From assembly GCA_003731675.1 (NCBI GenBank), contig RCNQ01000022.1:1-16122 (forward strand): a stretch of 16,122 bases of DNA. Direction: 5' to 3'. This stretch comes from Bacteroidetes/Chlorobi group bacterium ChocPot_Mid. Its GTDB lineage: Bacteria > Bacteroidota > Ignavibacteria > Kapaibacteriales > UBA2268. Below, one piece after another: positions 1 to 6,556 of the stretch (position 1 is its first letter; the number at the start of each line of letters is the position of its first letter). Position numbers and translations under genes: made by a program. Below the pieces are notes generated by a model, which worked only from the letters and a program-made list of their open reading frames with translations, was not told the origin of the DNA and made no database searches.

Positions 1-30
1 AGAAGGGTTATAAAAACTTTATAAAAATTA

Positions 31-99
31 TTCTAATTCACCGGAGACAAATATTTAAACGAATGCCACCACCACCAAAGTTGTGTAGATGAATTAGAA
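31..99. repeat. Inverted repeat with 10-base arms near the window start
   Basis: The arms ttctaattca (31-40) and tgaattagaa (90-99) are perfect reverse complements separated by 49 bases. The loop holds a short ccaccaccacc run (66-76). No gene is convincing here. The arms are AT-rich and short, so the pairing may be chance, and the function is unknown. Confidence 0.3.
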
Positions 100-130
100 C
101 GATATATAAAATATGTTTTCATAATAATAT

Positions 131-162
131 TAAAATAAAAATCCATCACATCGATGGATTTT
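131..162 (-). terminator. Rho-independent terminator of the tRNA-Asn gene
   Basis: Read on the minus strand, a perfect 10-bp stem (aaaatccatc paired with gatggatttt, 153-162 with 138-147) encloses a 5-base loop and is followed by a T-rich run. It begins 8 bases beyond the 3' end of the tRNA gene, the expected place for its terminator. Confidence 0.75.
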
Positions 163-169
163 ATTTTCG

Positions 170-241
170 CTCCGCGGGTAGGGCTCGAACCTACAACCCT
201 GCGGTTAACAGCCGCATGCTCTGCCATTGAGCTACCGCGGA
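170..241 (-). tRNA. tRNA-Asn (anticodon GTT)
   Basis: The reverse complement folds as a complete cloverleaf. The acceptor stem is TCCGCGG/CCGCGGA, the D stem GCTC/GAGC, the anticodon stem TGCGG/CCGCA with loop CTGTTAA, the variable loop has 5 bases, and the T stem is GTAGG/CCTAC with loop TTCGAGC. The anticodon GTT reads asparagine codons. The discriminator base is G (complement of position 170), as is usual for tRNA-Asn. The 3' CCA is not encoded and would be added after transcription. It is transcribed away from the methylmalonyl-CoA operon. Confidence 0.97.
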
Positions 242-456
242 GTGCATTCAAAATGTGGGCGTAAAAATATGTTTTTATACACCTTTTTGTCAAGTCTTTG
301 TGAAAAAATTATTTTCACTTTCAAAAATATTATTCTAACATTTAAGAAGAGATATGAAGACTTTAACTCTATGTTTTTAAAATGCATTCATTTATTATTG
401 ATTTTCTCTTTTTCTTCCGCTATTGACTTTAAAATTAGCGGCACGCATCTTGTCAT

Positions 457-481
457 TATAATATAATTCTAAAGGTGAAGT
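457..481 (+). promoter_or_regulatory. Possible -10 element and weak ribosome binding site of the methylmalonyl-CoA operon
   Basis: Two overlapping TATAAT boxes lie at 457-462 and 462-467, just upstream of the first operon gene, followed by aaggtgaag as a modest Shine-Dalgarno sequence. No -35 box sits at the right distance: TTGACT at 423-428 is 28 bases from the first TATAAT. The leader from 242 to 481 shows no recognisable B12 riboswitch or other structured element. Confidence 0.3.
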
Positions 482-2161
482 ATGGATTTATTGGATATTA
501 AAAAGAAAGTTCAAGAAGCATATAATAACTGGGATGAAAAAGTTTATCAAAAAACTTTATCAAAATTTCCCGAACAGAAAAAAGAATTTACTACTCAATC
601 ATTTTCAAAAGTAAAACCTATTTATTCTCCGCTTGATGTTGACGAATCTTCCTATAATGAGAAAGTTGGATTTCCGGGCTCGTATCCATTTACACGTGGT
701 GTTCAACCGACTATGTATCGTGGAAGATTTTGGACAATGCGTCAGTATGCTGGTTTCGGAACAGCAAAAGAATCAAATGAAAGATATCGTTATTTGTTAA
801 GTCAAGGACAAAGTGGATTATCAGTTGCTTTCGATCTTCCTACTCAAATTGGATATGATAGTGATGATCCAATGGCTTTGGGTGAAGTTGGTAAAGTTGG
901 TGTTGCTATTGATACTCTTGCTGATATGGAAATTCTTTTTGATCAAATTCCTTTAGATAAAGTATCAACTTCGATGACAATTAATGCACCGGCTTCAGTT
1001 TTACTTGCAATGTACATTGCAGTTGCTGAAAAGCAAGGTGTTAGTAGAGATAAAATTTCTGGTACTATTCAAAATGATATTTTAAAAGAATACGTTGCTC
1101 GAGGCACATATATCTTTCCGCCAAAACCTTCGATGAGATTAATTACAAACATTTTTGAGTTTTGTTCAAAAGAAGTTCCGAAATGGAATACAATTTCTAT
1201 TTCAGGTTATCATATAAGAGAAGCAGGATCAACTGCGGCACAGGAAGTTGGTTTTACTCTTGCAGATGGAATTGCTTATGTTGATGCTGCAATCAAAGCT
1301 GGATTAAATGTAGATGATTTCGCTGGACAACTTTCATTCTTTTTCAATGCACATAATGATCTTTTAGAAGAAGTTGCAAAATATCGTGCGGCTCGCAGAC
1401 TTTGGGCAAGAATTATGAAAGAAAGATTTGGGGCTAAAAAAGAAAAATCATTAATGTTAAGATTTCATACTCAAACTGCTGGTTCAACTTTGACCGCTCA
1501 ACAAGTTGATAATAATATTGTTCGTGTTACTATTCAAACACTTGCTGCTGTTTTAGGTGGAACTCAAAGCTTGCATACAAATAGTCGTGATGAAGCATTA
1601 GCTCTTCCTAATGAAAACTCTGTTAGAACGGCTTTAAGAACTCAACAAATTGTTGCTTATGAAAGTGGAGTAACAAATACAATTGATCCACTTGCTGGTT
1701 CTTATTATGTAGAATCTTTAACAGATCAGATTGAAAAAGAAGCTGAAGAGTATATTAATAAAATTGATGCGATGGGTGGTGTTACAAATGCAATTGAAGC
1801 TGGTTATATTCAAACTGAAATACAAAAATCTGCATATCGTTATCAGCAAGAAGTTGAAAAAGGTGAAAGAATTATTGTCGGTGTGAATAAATTTAAGATC
1901 GATGAACCTGAACCAACCGATCTATTAAAAATTGATGAAAAAGTTCAGAAAGATCAAATTGAATTTTTAAATAAAATTCGTTCTCAAAGAAATAATGATG
2001 AAGTCAAAAATAAATTAGCTGAATTAAAATCAGCCGCTAAATCAGATAATAACTTGATGCCTTTTATTTTAGAAGCTGTGAAAGTTTATGCTTCTATCGG
2101 TGAAATTTGTAATACGTTGCGTGATGTTTTTGGCGAGTATAAAGAACACGTTATTATTTAA
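482..2161 (+). CDS. mcmA1: Methylmalonyl-CoA mutase, catalytic (large) subunit without B12 domain
   Basis: This 559-residue protein is the acyl-CoA-binding TIM-barrel part of methylmalonyl-CoA mutase, which interconverts succinyl-CoA and (R)-methylmalonyl-CoA using adenosylcobalamin. The signature RQYAGFGTAKESN is at 87-99, TIQNDILKEY at 195-204, and SGYHIREAG at 241-249. The residues that separate this enzyme from isobutyryl-CoA and hydroxyisobutyryl-CoA mutases are present: Tyr89 and Arg207, plus Gln197 and His244, by coincidence at the same numbers as in the Propionibacterium enzyme. The cobalamin-binding C-terminal domain (DxHxxG type) is missing, so this is the split form in which a protein of about 130-140 residues supplies the cofactor domain. 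That partner and the MeaB chaperone are not in this window. It is the first gene of the operon, and in this setting probably runs from succinyl-CoA toward methylmalonyl-CoA. Confidence 0.95.
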   Translation: MDLLDIKKKVQEAYNNWDEKVYQKTLSKFPEQKKEFTTQSFSKVKPIYSPLDVDESSYNEKVGFPGSYPFTRGVQPTMYRGRFWTMRQYAGFGTAKESNERYRYLLSQGQSGLSVAFDLPTQIGYDSDDPMALGEVGKVGVAIDTLADMEILFDQIPLDKVSTSMTINAPASVLLAMYIAVAEKQGVSRDKISGTIQNDILKEYVARGTYIFPPKPSMRLITNIFEFCSKEVPKWNTISISGYHIREAGSTAAQEVGFTLADGIAYVDAAIKAGLNVDDFAGQLSFFFNAHNDLLEEVAKYRAARRLWARIMKERFGAKKEKSLMLRFHTQTAGSTLTAQQVDNNIVRVTIQTLAAVLGGTQSLHTNSRDEALALPNENSVRTALRTQQIVAYESGVTNTIDPLAGSYYVESLTDQIEKEAEEYINKIDAMGGVTNAIEAGYIQTEIQKSAYRYQQEVEKGERIIVGVNKFKIDEPEPTDLLKIDEKVQKDQIEFLNKIRSQRNNDEVKNKLAELKSAAKSDNNLMPFILEAVKVYASIGEICNTLRDVFGEYKEHVII

Positions 2162-2222
2162 TTGCTAATTGATAATTAATAATTGCAAATTTTTAAAAAT
2201 TGAAAATTAAGTTGAGAATAAA
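2162..2222. other. AT-rich spacer with dyad symmetry between mutase and epimerase genes
   Basis: This 61-base gap is the largest inside the operon. It includes the perfect 14-base palindrome aatttttaaaaatt (2188-2201) and a run of taatt/aattg words. Its reverse complement shares the words aattatcaatt and attagcaatta with the DNA encoding the T9SS tails at 10817-10850 and 13638-13671. No T-tract makes it a convincing terminator. Confidence 0.4.
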
Positions 2223-2633
2223 ATGAATATAAGTCATATTGAACATATAGGAATAGCAGTTAAAAACTTGGATGAATCAATTAAATATTATGAAAATATT
2301 CTTGGACTGAAATGTTATTCTGTTGAAGAAGTTCATGATCAAAAAGTTAAAACTGCTTTTTTCCTTGTTGGTCAAACAAAAATTGAACTACTTGAATCAA
2401 CCGATCCTGAAGGACCGATTGCAAAATTCATTGAGAAAAAAGGAGAAGGCATTCATCATATTGCCTTCGCTACAAAAAATCTAAATGATTCATTAAAAGA
2501 AATTGAATCTAAAGGAATTCAATTAATTGATAAAGTTGGTAGAAAAGGTGCTGAAGGATTAAATATTGCATTCCTTCATCCAAAATCTACTGGTGGAGTT
2601 TTAACAGAATTGTGTGAAAAAGTTAATGAATAA
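2223..2633 (+). CDS. mce: Methylmalonyl-CoA epimerase
   Basis: This 136-residue, single-module-pair glyoxalase-fold (VOC) protein swaps (R)- and (S)-methylmalonyl-CoA. That step is needed because the mutase makes the R form while the decarboxylase uses the S form. The expected four metal ligands are visible: His8 in IEHIGIAV, Glu55 in KIELLE, His79 in GIHHIAF, and Glu129 in LTELCE. The length is normal for bacterial epimerases, and the two beta-alpha-beta halves (about 4-60 and 75-134) are recognisable. The ribosome binding site is weak (gttgagaat). Its position between mutase and decarboxylase fits the pathway order. Other VOC enzymes are possible on fold alone, but context and ligand pattern make the assignment firm. 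Confidence 0.94.
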   Translation: MNISHIEHIGIAVKNLDESIKYYENILGLKCYSVEEVHDQKVKTAFFLVGQTKIELLESTDPEGPIAKFIEKKGEGIHHIAFATKNLNDSLKEIESKGIQLIDKVGRKGAEGLNIAFLHPKSTGGVLTELCEKVNE

Positions 2634-2660
2634 AATACTTTCATCTTTTGTTTTATAATT

Positions 2661-2665
2661 GGAGG
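2661..2665 (+). promoter_or_regulatory. Strong ribosome binding site of mmdA
   Basis: A perfect GGAGG lies 4 bases before the ATG at 2670. It is the strongest Shine-Dalgarno in the operon, fixes the mmdA start, and suggests high translation of the carboxyltransferase subunit. Confidence 0.7.
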
Positions 2666-2669
2666 ATTA

Positions 2670-4229
2670 ATGGCTTTAGAAGAAAAAATTAAAGAGTTAA
2701 TGGAGCTAAGAGCAAAGGCACGTTTGGGTGGTGGTGAAAAAAGAATTGAAGCTCAGCATAAAAAAGGTAAATTAACTGCTCGCGAAAGAATTGAAATGCT
2801 GCTTGATGAAGGAAGCTTTGAAGAATTTGATATGTTTGTTTCTCATCGCACTCACGACTTTGGATTAGATAAACAATCATTCCTTTCTGATGGTGTTGTT
2901 ACTGGTTATGGAACAATCGATGGAAGATTAGTATATGTTTTTTCACAAGATTTTACTGTCTTTGGTGGTTCGCTTTCAGAAATGTTTGCTCAGAAAATTT
3001 GTAAAGTGATGGATAAAGCGATGAAGGTTGGTGCACCAATTATTGGTATTAATGATAGTGGTGGTGCGAGAATTCAGGAGGGTGTAAAAAGTTTGGCAGG
3101 ATATGCAGAAATATTTCAACGAAATATTTTAGCAAGCGGTGTTATTCCACAAATTTCTGCAATATTTGGTCCGTGTGCTGGTGGTGCTGTTTATTCACCT
3201 GCTTTAACAGATTTTACAATTATGAGCAAAAACACAAGCTACATGTTTGTTACTGGACCCAAAGTTGTAAAAACTGTAACTGGAGAAACAGTTGATGAAG
3301 AATCACTTGGTGGGGCAATGGTTCATGGTTCTAAATCTGGTGTAACACATTTTATTGCTGATACCGAAGAAGAAGGAATATTGTTGATAAGAAAAATTCT
3401 AAGCTATCTCCCACAAAATAATTTAGAAGATCCACCATTTCAAGTTTGCGATGACCCAATTGATCGTCTTGAAGATTCTTTGAATGAAATCATTCCTGAA
3501 AATCCAAATAAACCTTATGATGTTAAAGATGTAATCCATGCAATCGTCGATTACAATGAATTTTTAGAAGTTCAAAGACACTATGCACCAAATATTATCA
3601 CAGGCTTTGCAAGATTTAATGGAATGTCTGTTGGAATTGTTGCAAATCAACCAAATTACTTAGCTGGAGTTTTAGATATTAACTCTTCACGAAAAGCTGC
3701 TCGCTTTGTTAGATTTTGTGATGCTTTCAATATTCCAATTGTAACATTAGTTGATGTTCCCGGTTTTCTGCCCGGTACAGCACAGGAATATGGAGGAATA
3801 ATTCTTCATGGTGCAAAATTATTATTTGCTTATGGAGAAGCAACAGTTCCAAAAGTAACTGTGATTTTAAGAAAAGCATACGGCGGTGCTTATGATGTAA
3901 TGGGATCAAAACATTTGCGTGGTGATATAAATTATGCTTGGCCAACTGCAGAAATTGCTGTTATGGGTCCACGCGGTGCAGTTGAAGTTCTAAATCAAAA
4001 AGATATTGCTGCAATTGAAAATCAGGAAGAGAGAGCAAAGTTTATTCAAGAAAAAGAAACTGAATACAGAAATAAATTTGCAAATCCTTATGTTGCTGCA
4101 AAATATGGTTACATTGATGATGTAATTGAACCAAGGAATACAAGATTTAGAATAATACGCGCTTTGCAATCATTGGCAACAAAGAAAGAAGTTAATCCTC
4201 CCAAAAAACATTCTAATATTCCATTGTGA
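2670..4229 (+). CDS. mmdA: Methylmalonyl-CoA decarboxylase alpha subunit (carboxyltransferase)
   Basis: This 519-residue acyl-CoA carboxyltransferase moves the carboxyl group of (S)-methylmalonyl-CoA onto the biotin of MmdC, releasing propionyl-CoA. It has the two crotonase-like halves of the family. The N-terminal half carries NDSGGARIQEG (128-138) and GPCAGGAVYSPALTDF (167-182). The C-terminal half carries VDVPGFLPG, then AYGGAYDVMGS and the WPTAEIAVMGP motif. By sequence alone it is hard to tell from the propionyl-CoA carboxylase beta subunit (PccB). The assignment to the decarboxylase rests on the genes directly downstream, which encode an OadG-like subunit, a separate biotin carrier and the membrane Na+ pump. 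No biotin carboxylase gene is nearby. Its stop codon is 7 bases before mmdD, so the two are probably co-translated. Confidence 0.92.
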   Translation: MALEEKIKELMELRAKARLGGGEKRIEAQHKKGKLTARERIEMLLDEGSFEEFDMFVSHRTHDFGLDKQSFLSDGVVTGYGTIDGRLVYVFSQDFTVFGGSLSEMFAQKICKVMDKAMKVGAPIIGINDSGGARIQEGVKSLAGYAEIFQRNILASGVIPQISAIFGPCAGGAVYSPALTDFTIMSKNTSYMFVTGPKVVKTVTGETVDEESLGGAMVHGSKSGVTHFIADTEEEGILLIRKILSYLPQNNLEDPPFQVCDDPIDRLEDSLNEIIPENPNKPYDVKDVIHAIVDYNEFLEVQRHYAPNIITGFARFNGMSVGIVANQPNYLAGVLDINSSRKAARFVRFCDAFNIPIVTLVDVPGFLPGTAQEYGGIILHGAKLLFAYGEATVPKVTVILRKAYGGAYDVMGSKHLRGDINYAWPTAEIAVMGPRGAVEVLNQKDIAAIENQEERAKFIQEKETEYRNKFANPYVAAKYGYIDDVIEPRNTRFRIIRALQSLATKKEVNPPKKHSNIPL

Positions 4230-4236
4230 GGTAATA

Positions 4237-4647
4237 ATGAAATTTTTATTAGCACAAGCAACACCCGCTGTTTTGGATTCAGTTTCTAAAGCTAAAATTC
4301 ATCAAAATGCAGATAAGTTTTCTCAAATTGATCCTTGGGGAATTGGAATGACATTCATTGGAATGTCTGTTGTGTTCCTTTCTTTGCTGTTACTTTATCT
4401 GTTGTTTTATAATATCACAAAAATTTTAAATCAAAAATTCTTATCAAAAAAGAAAGAAGAGAAAAAAGAAGTAGTAGTTTCCTACAATACTCAAGATGAA
4501 ATTATTGCTGCAATTGGATTAGCATTACATTTACATTTTTCAGAATTGCATGATAAAGAAAGTGCTGTTTTAACTATTAATAAAGTTGCAAGAACTTATT
4601 CTCCGTGGAGTTCAAAAATTTACGGATTGAGACAATTTCCAAGATAA
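4237..4647 (+). CDS. mmdD: Methylmalonyl-CoA decarboxylase delta subunit (OadG-like, single membrane segment)
   Basis: This 136-residue protein resembles the small gamma/delta subunits of sodium-pumping decarboxylases, which anchor the soluble carboxyltransferase to the membrane pump. It has one long hydrophobic segment (about 36-62, beginning WGIGMTFIGMSVVF), then a Lys/Glu-rich linker (65-78) and a cytoplasmic tail. The tail includes EIIAAIGLALHLH (88-100) and ends SPWSSKIYGLRQFPR, a tail typical of the family. The Shine-Dalgarno gaggt overlaps the mmdA stop codon, which implies translational coupling. The family is poorly conserved overall, so the context (mmdA upstream, mmdC downstream) carries much of the weight. 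Confidence 0.88.
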   Translation: MKFLLAQATPAVLDSVSKAKIHQNADKFSQIDPWGIGMTFIGMSVVFLSLLLLYLLFYNITKILNQKFLSKKKEEKKEVVVSYNTQDEIIAAIGLALHLHFSELHDKESAVLTINKVARTYSPWSSKIYGLRQFPR

Positions 4648-4658
4648 AGGTAAAGTTT

Positions 4659-5102
4659 ATGAAAAAATTTAAGATGAATATTAATGGTAATGAATACGAA
4701 GTCAACATAATTAATGTTGATGATAACATTGCTGAAGTAGAAGTAAATGGAGAGAAATTTAATGTTGAACTTGAAAAGAAAGTTCAGGTTTCAAAAACTC
4801 CAAAATTAGTGCGTTCTGTTGTTTCACCTTCAACCGATATTGATAAATCAACTTCAAAGACTTCTAAACCAAACGAAGCAAAAGGAGTTGGTTTTATTAA
4901 ATCACCTTTGCCAGGAATAATTTTAAGTATTGAAGTAAATGTTGGTGATGAAGTAAAGGTTGGTCAAAGACTAATGGTTCTTGAAGCAATGAAAATGGAA
5001 AACAATATTAATGCTGATAAAAGTGGAAAAATTGTTTCCATTAAAGTTAAAACCGGCGATAGTGTTATGGAAGGCGATTTACTTATTGAAATTGGAGCTT
5101 AA
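4659..5102 (+). CDS. mmdC: Methylmalonyl-CoA decarboxylase gamma subunit (biotin carboxyl carrier protein)
   Basis: This 147-residue carrier takes the carboxyl group from MmdA and delivers it to the membrane subunit MmdB. The C-terminal biotinyl domain (about 77-147) has the biotinylation motif EAMKMEN with acceptor Lys112, preceded by SPLPGIILSI and followed by VKTGDSVMEGDLLIEI. The N-terminal part (1-45) is a small beta region seen in related carriers, and 46-76 is a Ser/Thr/Pro/Lys-rich flexible linker that lets the biotin arm swing. An in-frame ATG at 4605 would overlap mmdD by 43 bases. The ATG at 4659 is preferred because AAAGGT sits 7 bases upstream and the protein then begins MKKFKMNINGNEYEV, a normal family start. 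Confidence 0.93.
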   Translation: MKKFKMNINGNEYEVNIINVDDNIAEVEVNGEKFNVELEKKVQVSKTPKLVRSVVSPSTDIDKSTSKTSKPNEAKGVGFIKSPLPGIILSIEVNVGDEVKVGQRLMVLEAMKMENNINADKSGKIVSIKVKTGDSVMEGDLLIEIGA

Positions 5103-5104
5103 CA

Positions 5105-6268
5105 ATGGCAAATTTTCTTGAATTTACTGCTCACGGTTTTGATCAATTCATGCGGTACACGGCTTTTGCTAATTTAACAATTGGTCACGTAATAATGATC
5201 ACTGTTGCTTTTATTTTTATCTATTTGGCAATTGCAAAAGATTATGAACCACTTTTACTTGTTCCAATTGGATTTGGAATTTTAGTCGGAAATATTCCTT
5301 TTCTTCAAGGAGCCAATCTTCAAATTGGAATTTATGAAAAAGGAAGTGTACTCAATTACCTATACTTTGGAGTTAGTAACGGAATCTATCCTCCATTAAT
5401 TTTTTTAGGAATTGGAGCGATGACAGATTTTTCATACTTGCTATCAAATCCAAAATTAATTTTAATTGGAGCTGCCGCACAGCTTGGAATTTTTGGTGCA
5501 TACACAATCGCACTATTTTTAGGTTATCTTCCTCAACAAGCAGCCGCAATTGGAATAATCGGTGGTGCTGATGGTCCAACAGCAATTTTCCTTTCTTCAA
5601 AATTAGCTCCAGAATTAGTTGGTGCAATTGCAGTTTCGGCTTATTCATATATGGCATTAGTTCCAGTTATACAACCACCAATAATGAAATTATTAACAAC
5701 AGAAAAAGAAAGATTAATCAAAATGAAACCTCCTCGGCAGGTAAGCAAATTAGAGAAAGTTCTCTTTCCAATTGTTGGCCTTTTGCTTACCTGTTTTATA
5801 ACACCTTCTGCGCTTCCATTATTAGGTATGCTTTTCTTTGGTAATATTCTCAAAGAAAGTGGTGTAACAAAAAGATTAGCAGATACAGCAAAAGGTCCAA
5901 TGATTGATATTGTTACAATTTTAATTGGATTAACAGTTGGAGCTTCAACACAAGCAACAACTTTTTTAACAGCAAAATCTGTTGGAATTTTTACTTTGGG
6001 TGCAGTTTCTTTTATGGTTGCAACTTTTGGTGGTGTAATGTTTGCCAAAATCATGAATTTATTTTTAAGTGAAGAAAATAAAATTAATCCTTTGATTGGC
6101 AATGCTGGTGTTTCTGCAGTTCCTGATAGTGCCAGAGTTTCTCAAATTATCGGTTTACAATATGATCCAAAGAATCATCTTTTGATGCATGCAATGGCTC
6201 CAAACGTTGCTGGTGTAATTGGGTCTGCTGTCGCTGCTGGAATTCTGCTTTCATTTTTTATGGGTTAA
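5105..6268 (+). CDS. mmdB: Methylmalonyl-CoA decarboxylase beta subunit (Na+-translocating membrane subunit)
   Basis: This 387-residue multi-span membrane protein decarboxylates carboxybiotin and couples this to Na+ export. It belongs to the OadB/GcdB/MmdB family. Key residues known from Klebsiella OadB are all identifiable: Asp156 in GGADGPTAIF (OadB Asp203), Tyr182 in AYSYMALVP (Tyr229), and Asn328, Gly332 and Ser337 in NPLIGNAGVSAVPDSARV (Asn373, Gly377, Ser382). The numerous hydrophobic helices and the length match the family. The ATG lies two bases after the mmdC stop, with ttggag at the end of mmdC as ribosome binding site. It is the last gene of the operon. Which decarboxylase it serves cannot be read from this subunit alone; the mutase and epimerase upstream point to methylmalonyl-CoA. 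Confidence 0.95.
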   Translation: MANFLEFTAHGFDQFMRYTAFANLTIGHVIMITVAFIFIYLAIAKDYEPLLLVPIGFGILVGNIPFLQGANLQIGIYEKGSVLNYLYFGVSNGIYPPLIFLGIGAMTDFSYLLSNPKLILIGAAAQLGIFGAYTIALFLGYLPQQAAAIGIIGGADGPTAIFLSSKLAPELVGAIAVSAYSYMALVPVIQPPIMKLLTTEKERLIKMKPPRQVSKLEKVLFPIVGLLLTCFITPSALPLLGMLFFGNILKESGVTKRLADTAKGPMIDIVTILIGLTVGASTQATTFLTAKSVGIFTLGAVSFMVATFGGVMFAKIMNLFLSEENKINPLIGNAGVSAVPDSARVSQIIGLQYDPKNHLLMHAMAPNVAGVIGSAVAAGILLSFFMG

Positions 6269-6320
6269 AAGTTTCTGTCTCAATATATTGCTGTGACTAT
6301 TTTTTAAGTTGAATATTCAA

Positions 6321-6390
6321 TGTCATTCATGTGAAAATGGGAATCCATAATTTGTTAACAATGGATTTCCACTCAAGTCCATTGGCGACA
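6321..6390. repeat. Decayed palindromic intergenic repeat
   Basis: The left arm (from tgtcattcat at 6321 to ggaatccat at 6339-6348) is an imperfect inverted copy of the right arm (from atggatttcc at 6361 to ggcgaca at 6390). The inner stem pairs well apart from one extra or mismatched base, while the outer part has diverged. The words gggaatccat and atggatttcc recall dispersed palindromic elements with tgtcattc ends found between bacterial genes. No T-tract follows, so it is not an obvious terminator. Confidence 0.45.
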
Positions 6391-6399
6391 GATTTGTGA

Positions 6400-6450
6400 G
6401 AAAAAACAACTTTAACTTACAAGATACTTTCAATACGAAAAAACAACTTT
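6400..6450. repeat. Two direct copies of a 14-base word upstream of the TerC gene
   Basis: The word gaaaaaacaacttt occurs at 6400-6413 and 6437-6450, 37 bases apart, in the non-coding region before the TerC gene. It could be a paired protein-binding site or a remnant of duplication. Confidence 0.4.
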
Positions 6451-6500
6451 CCTTTTTTAAATAATTTCTTAAAGGTGCTAATAGTTTATAATGACAAGAA

Positions 6501-6531
6501 TTCGACTTTAGTTAATTACTTATTATCTTTG
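6501..6531 (+). promoter_or_regulatory. Possible promoter of the TerC-family gene
   Basis: TATCTTTG at 6524-6531 fits the Bacteroidota -7 pattern TAnnTTTG. A TTCGAC sequence (6501-6506) lies 17 bases upstream of it and could serve as the -35/-33 element. The gene starts 25 bases downstream. This is pattern matching only. Confidence 0.35.
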
Positions 6532-6556
6532 CAGCAACTAAATAAAAAAGATTTTT

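Larger units (their letters stand above)
6269..6556. other. Non-coding region between mmdB and the TerC gene
   Basis: No gene is supported in these 288 bases. The region holds an imperfect palindrome (6321-6390), a 14-base direct repeat (6400-6413 and 6437-6450), and a promoter-like sequence near 6501-6531. No clear intrinsic terminator for the mmd operon is visible, only a T-run (6300-6305) without a strong stem. Confidence 0.6.

Noticed and set aside
33..293. Minus-strand open frame of 86 codons at the window start
   Set aside because: It runs straight through the tRNA-Asn gene and its terminator, and the translation has no recognisable domain.
227..466. Plus-strand open frame of 79 codons before the mutase gene
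   Set aside because: It begins inside the tRNA gene, has no ribosome binding site and overlaps the probable promoter region of the operon.
242..481. Cobalamin riboswitch upstream of the B12-dependent mutase
   Set aside because: No B12-box-like sequence or multi-stem fold can be seen; the leader is very AT-rich and unstructured by eye.
482..2161. Isobutyryl-CoA or 2-hydroxyisobutyryl-CoA mutase large subunit
   Set aside because: Tyr89 and Arg207 are the methylmalonyl-CoA mutase specificity pair; the other mutases carry different residues there.
2670..4229. Propionyl-CoA carboxylase beta subunit (PccB)
   Set aside because: Sequence alone allows it, but OadG-like, biotin carrier and Na+-pump genes follow directly and no biotin carboxylase is nearby, so the decarboxylase alpha subunit is the better call.
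4605..4658. Upstream ATG for the biotin carrier gene
   Set aside because: It would overlap mmdD by 43 bases and add an 18-residue extension; the ATG at 4659 has a ribosome binding site and a normal family N-terminus.
6451..6556. yybP-ykoY manganese riboswitch before the TerC gene
   Set aside because: The conserved purine-rich loops and three-way junction of that class are not recognisable.
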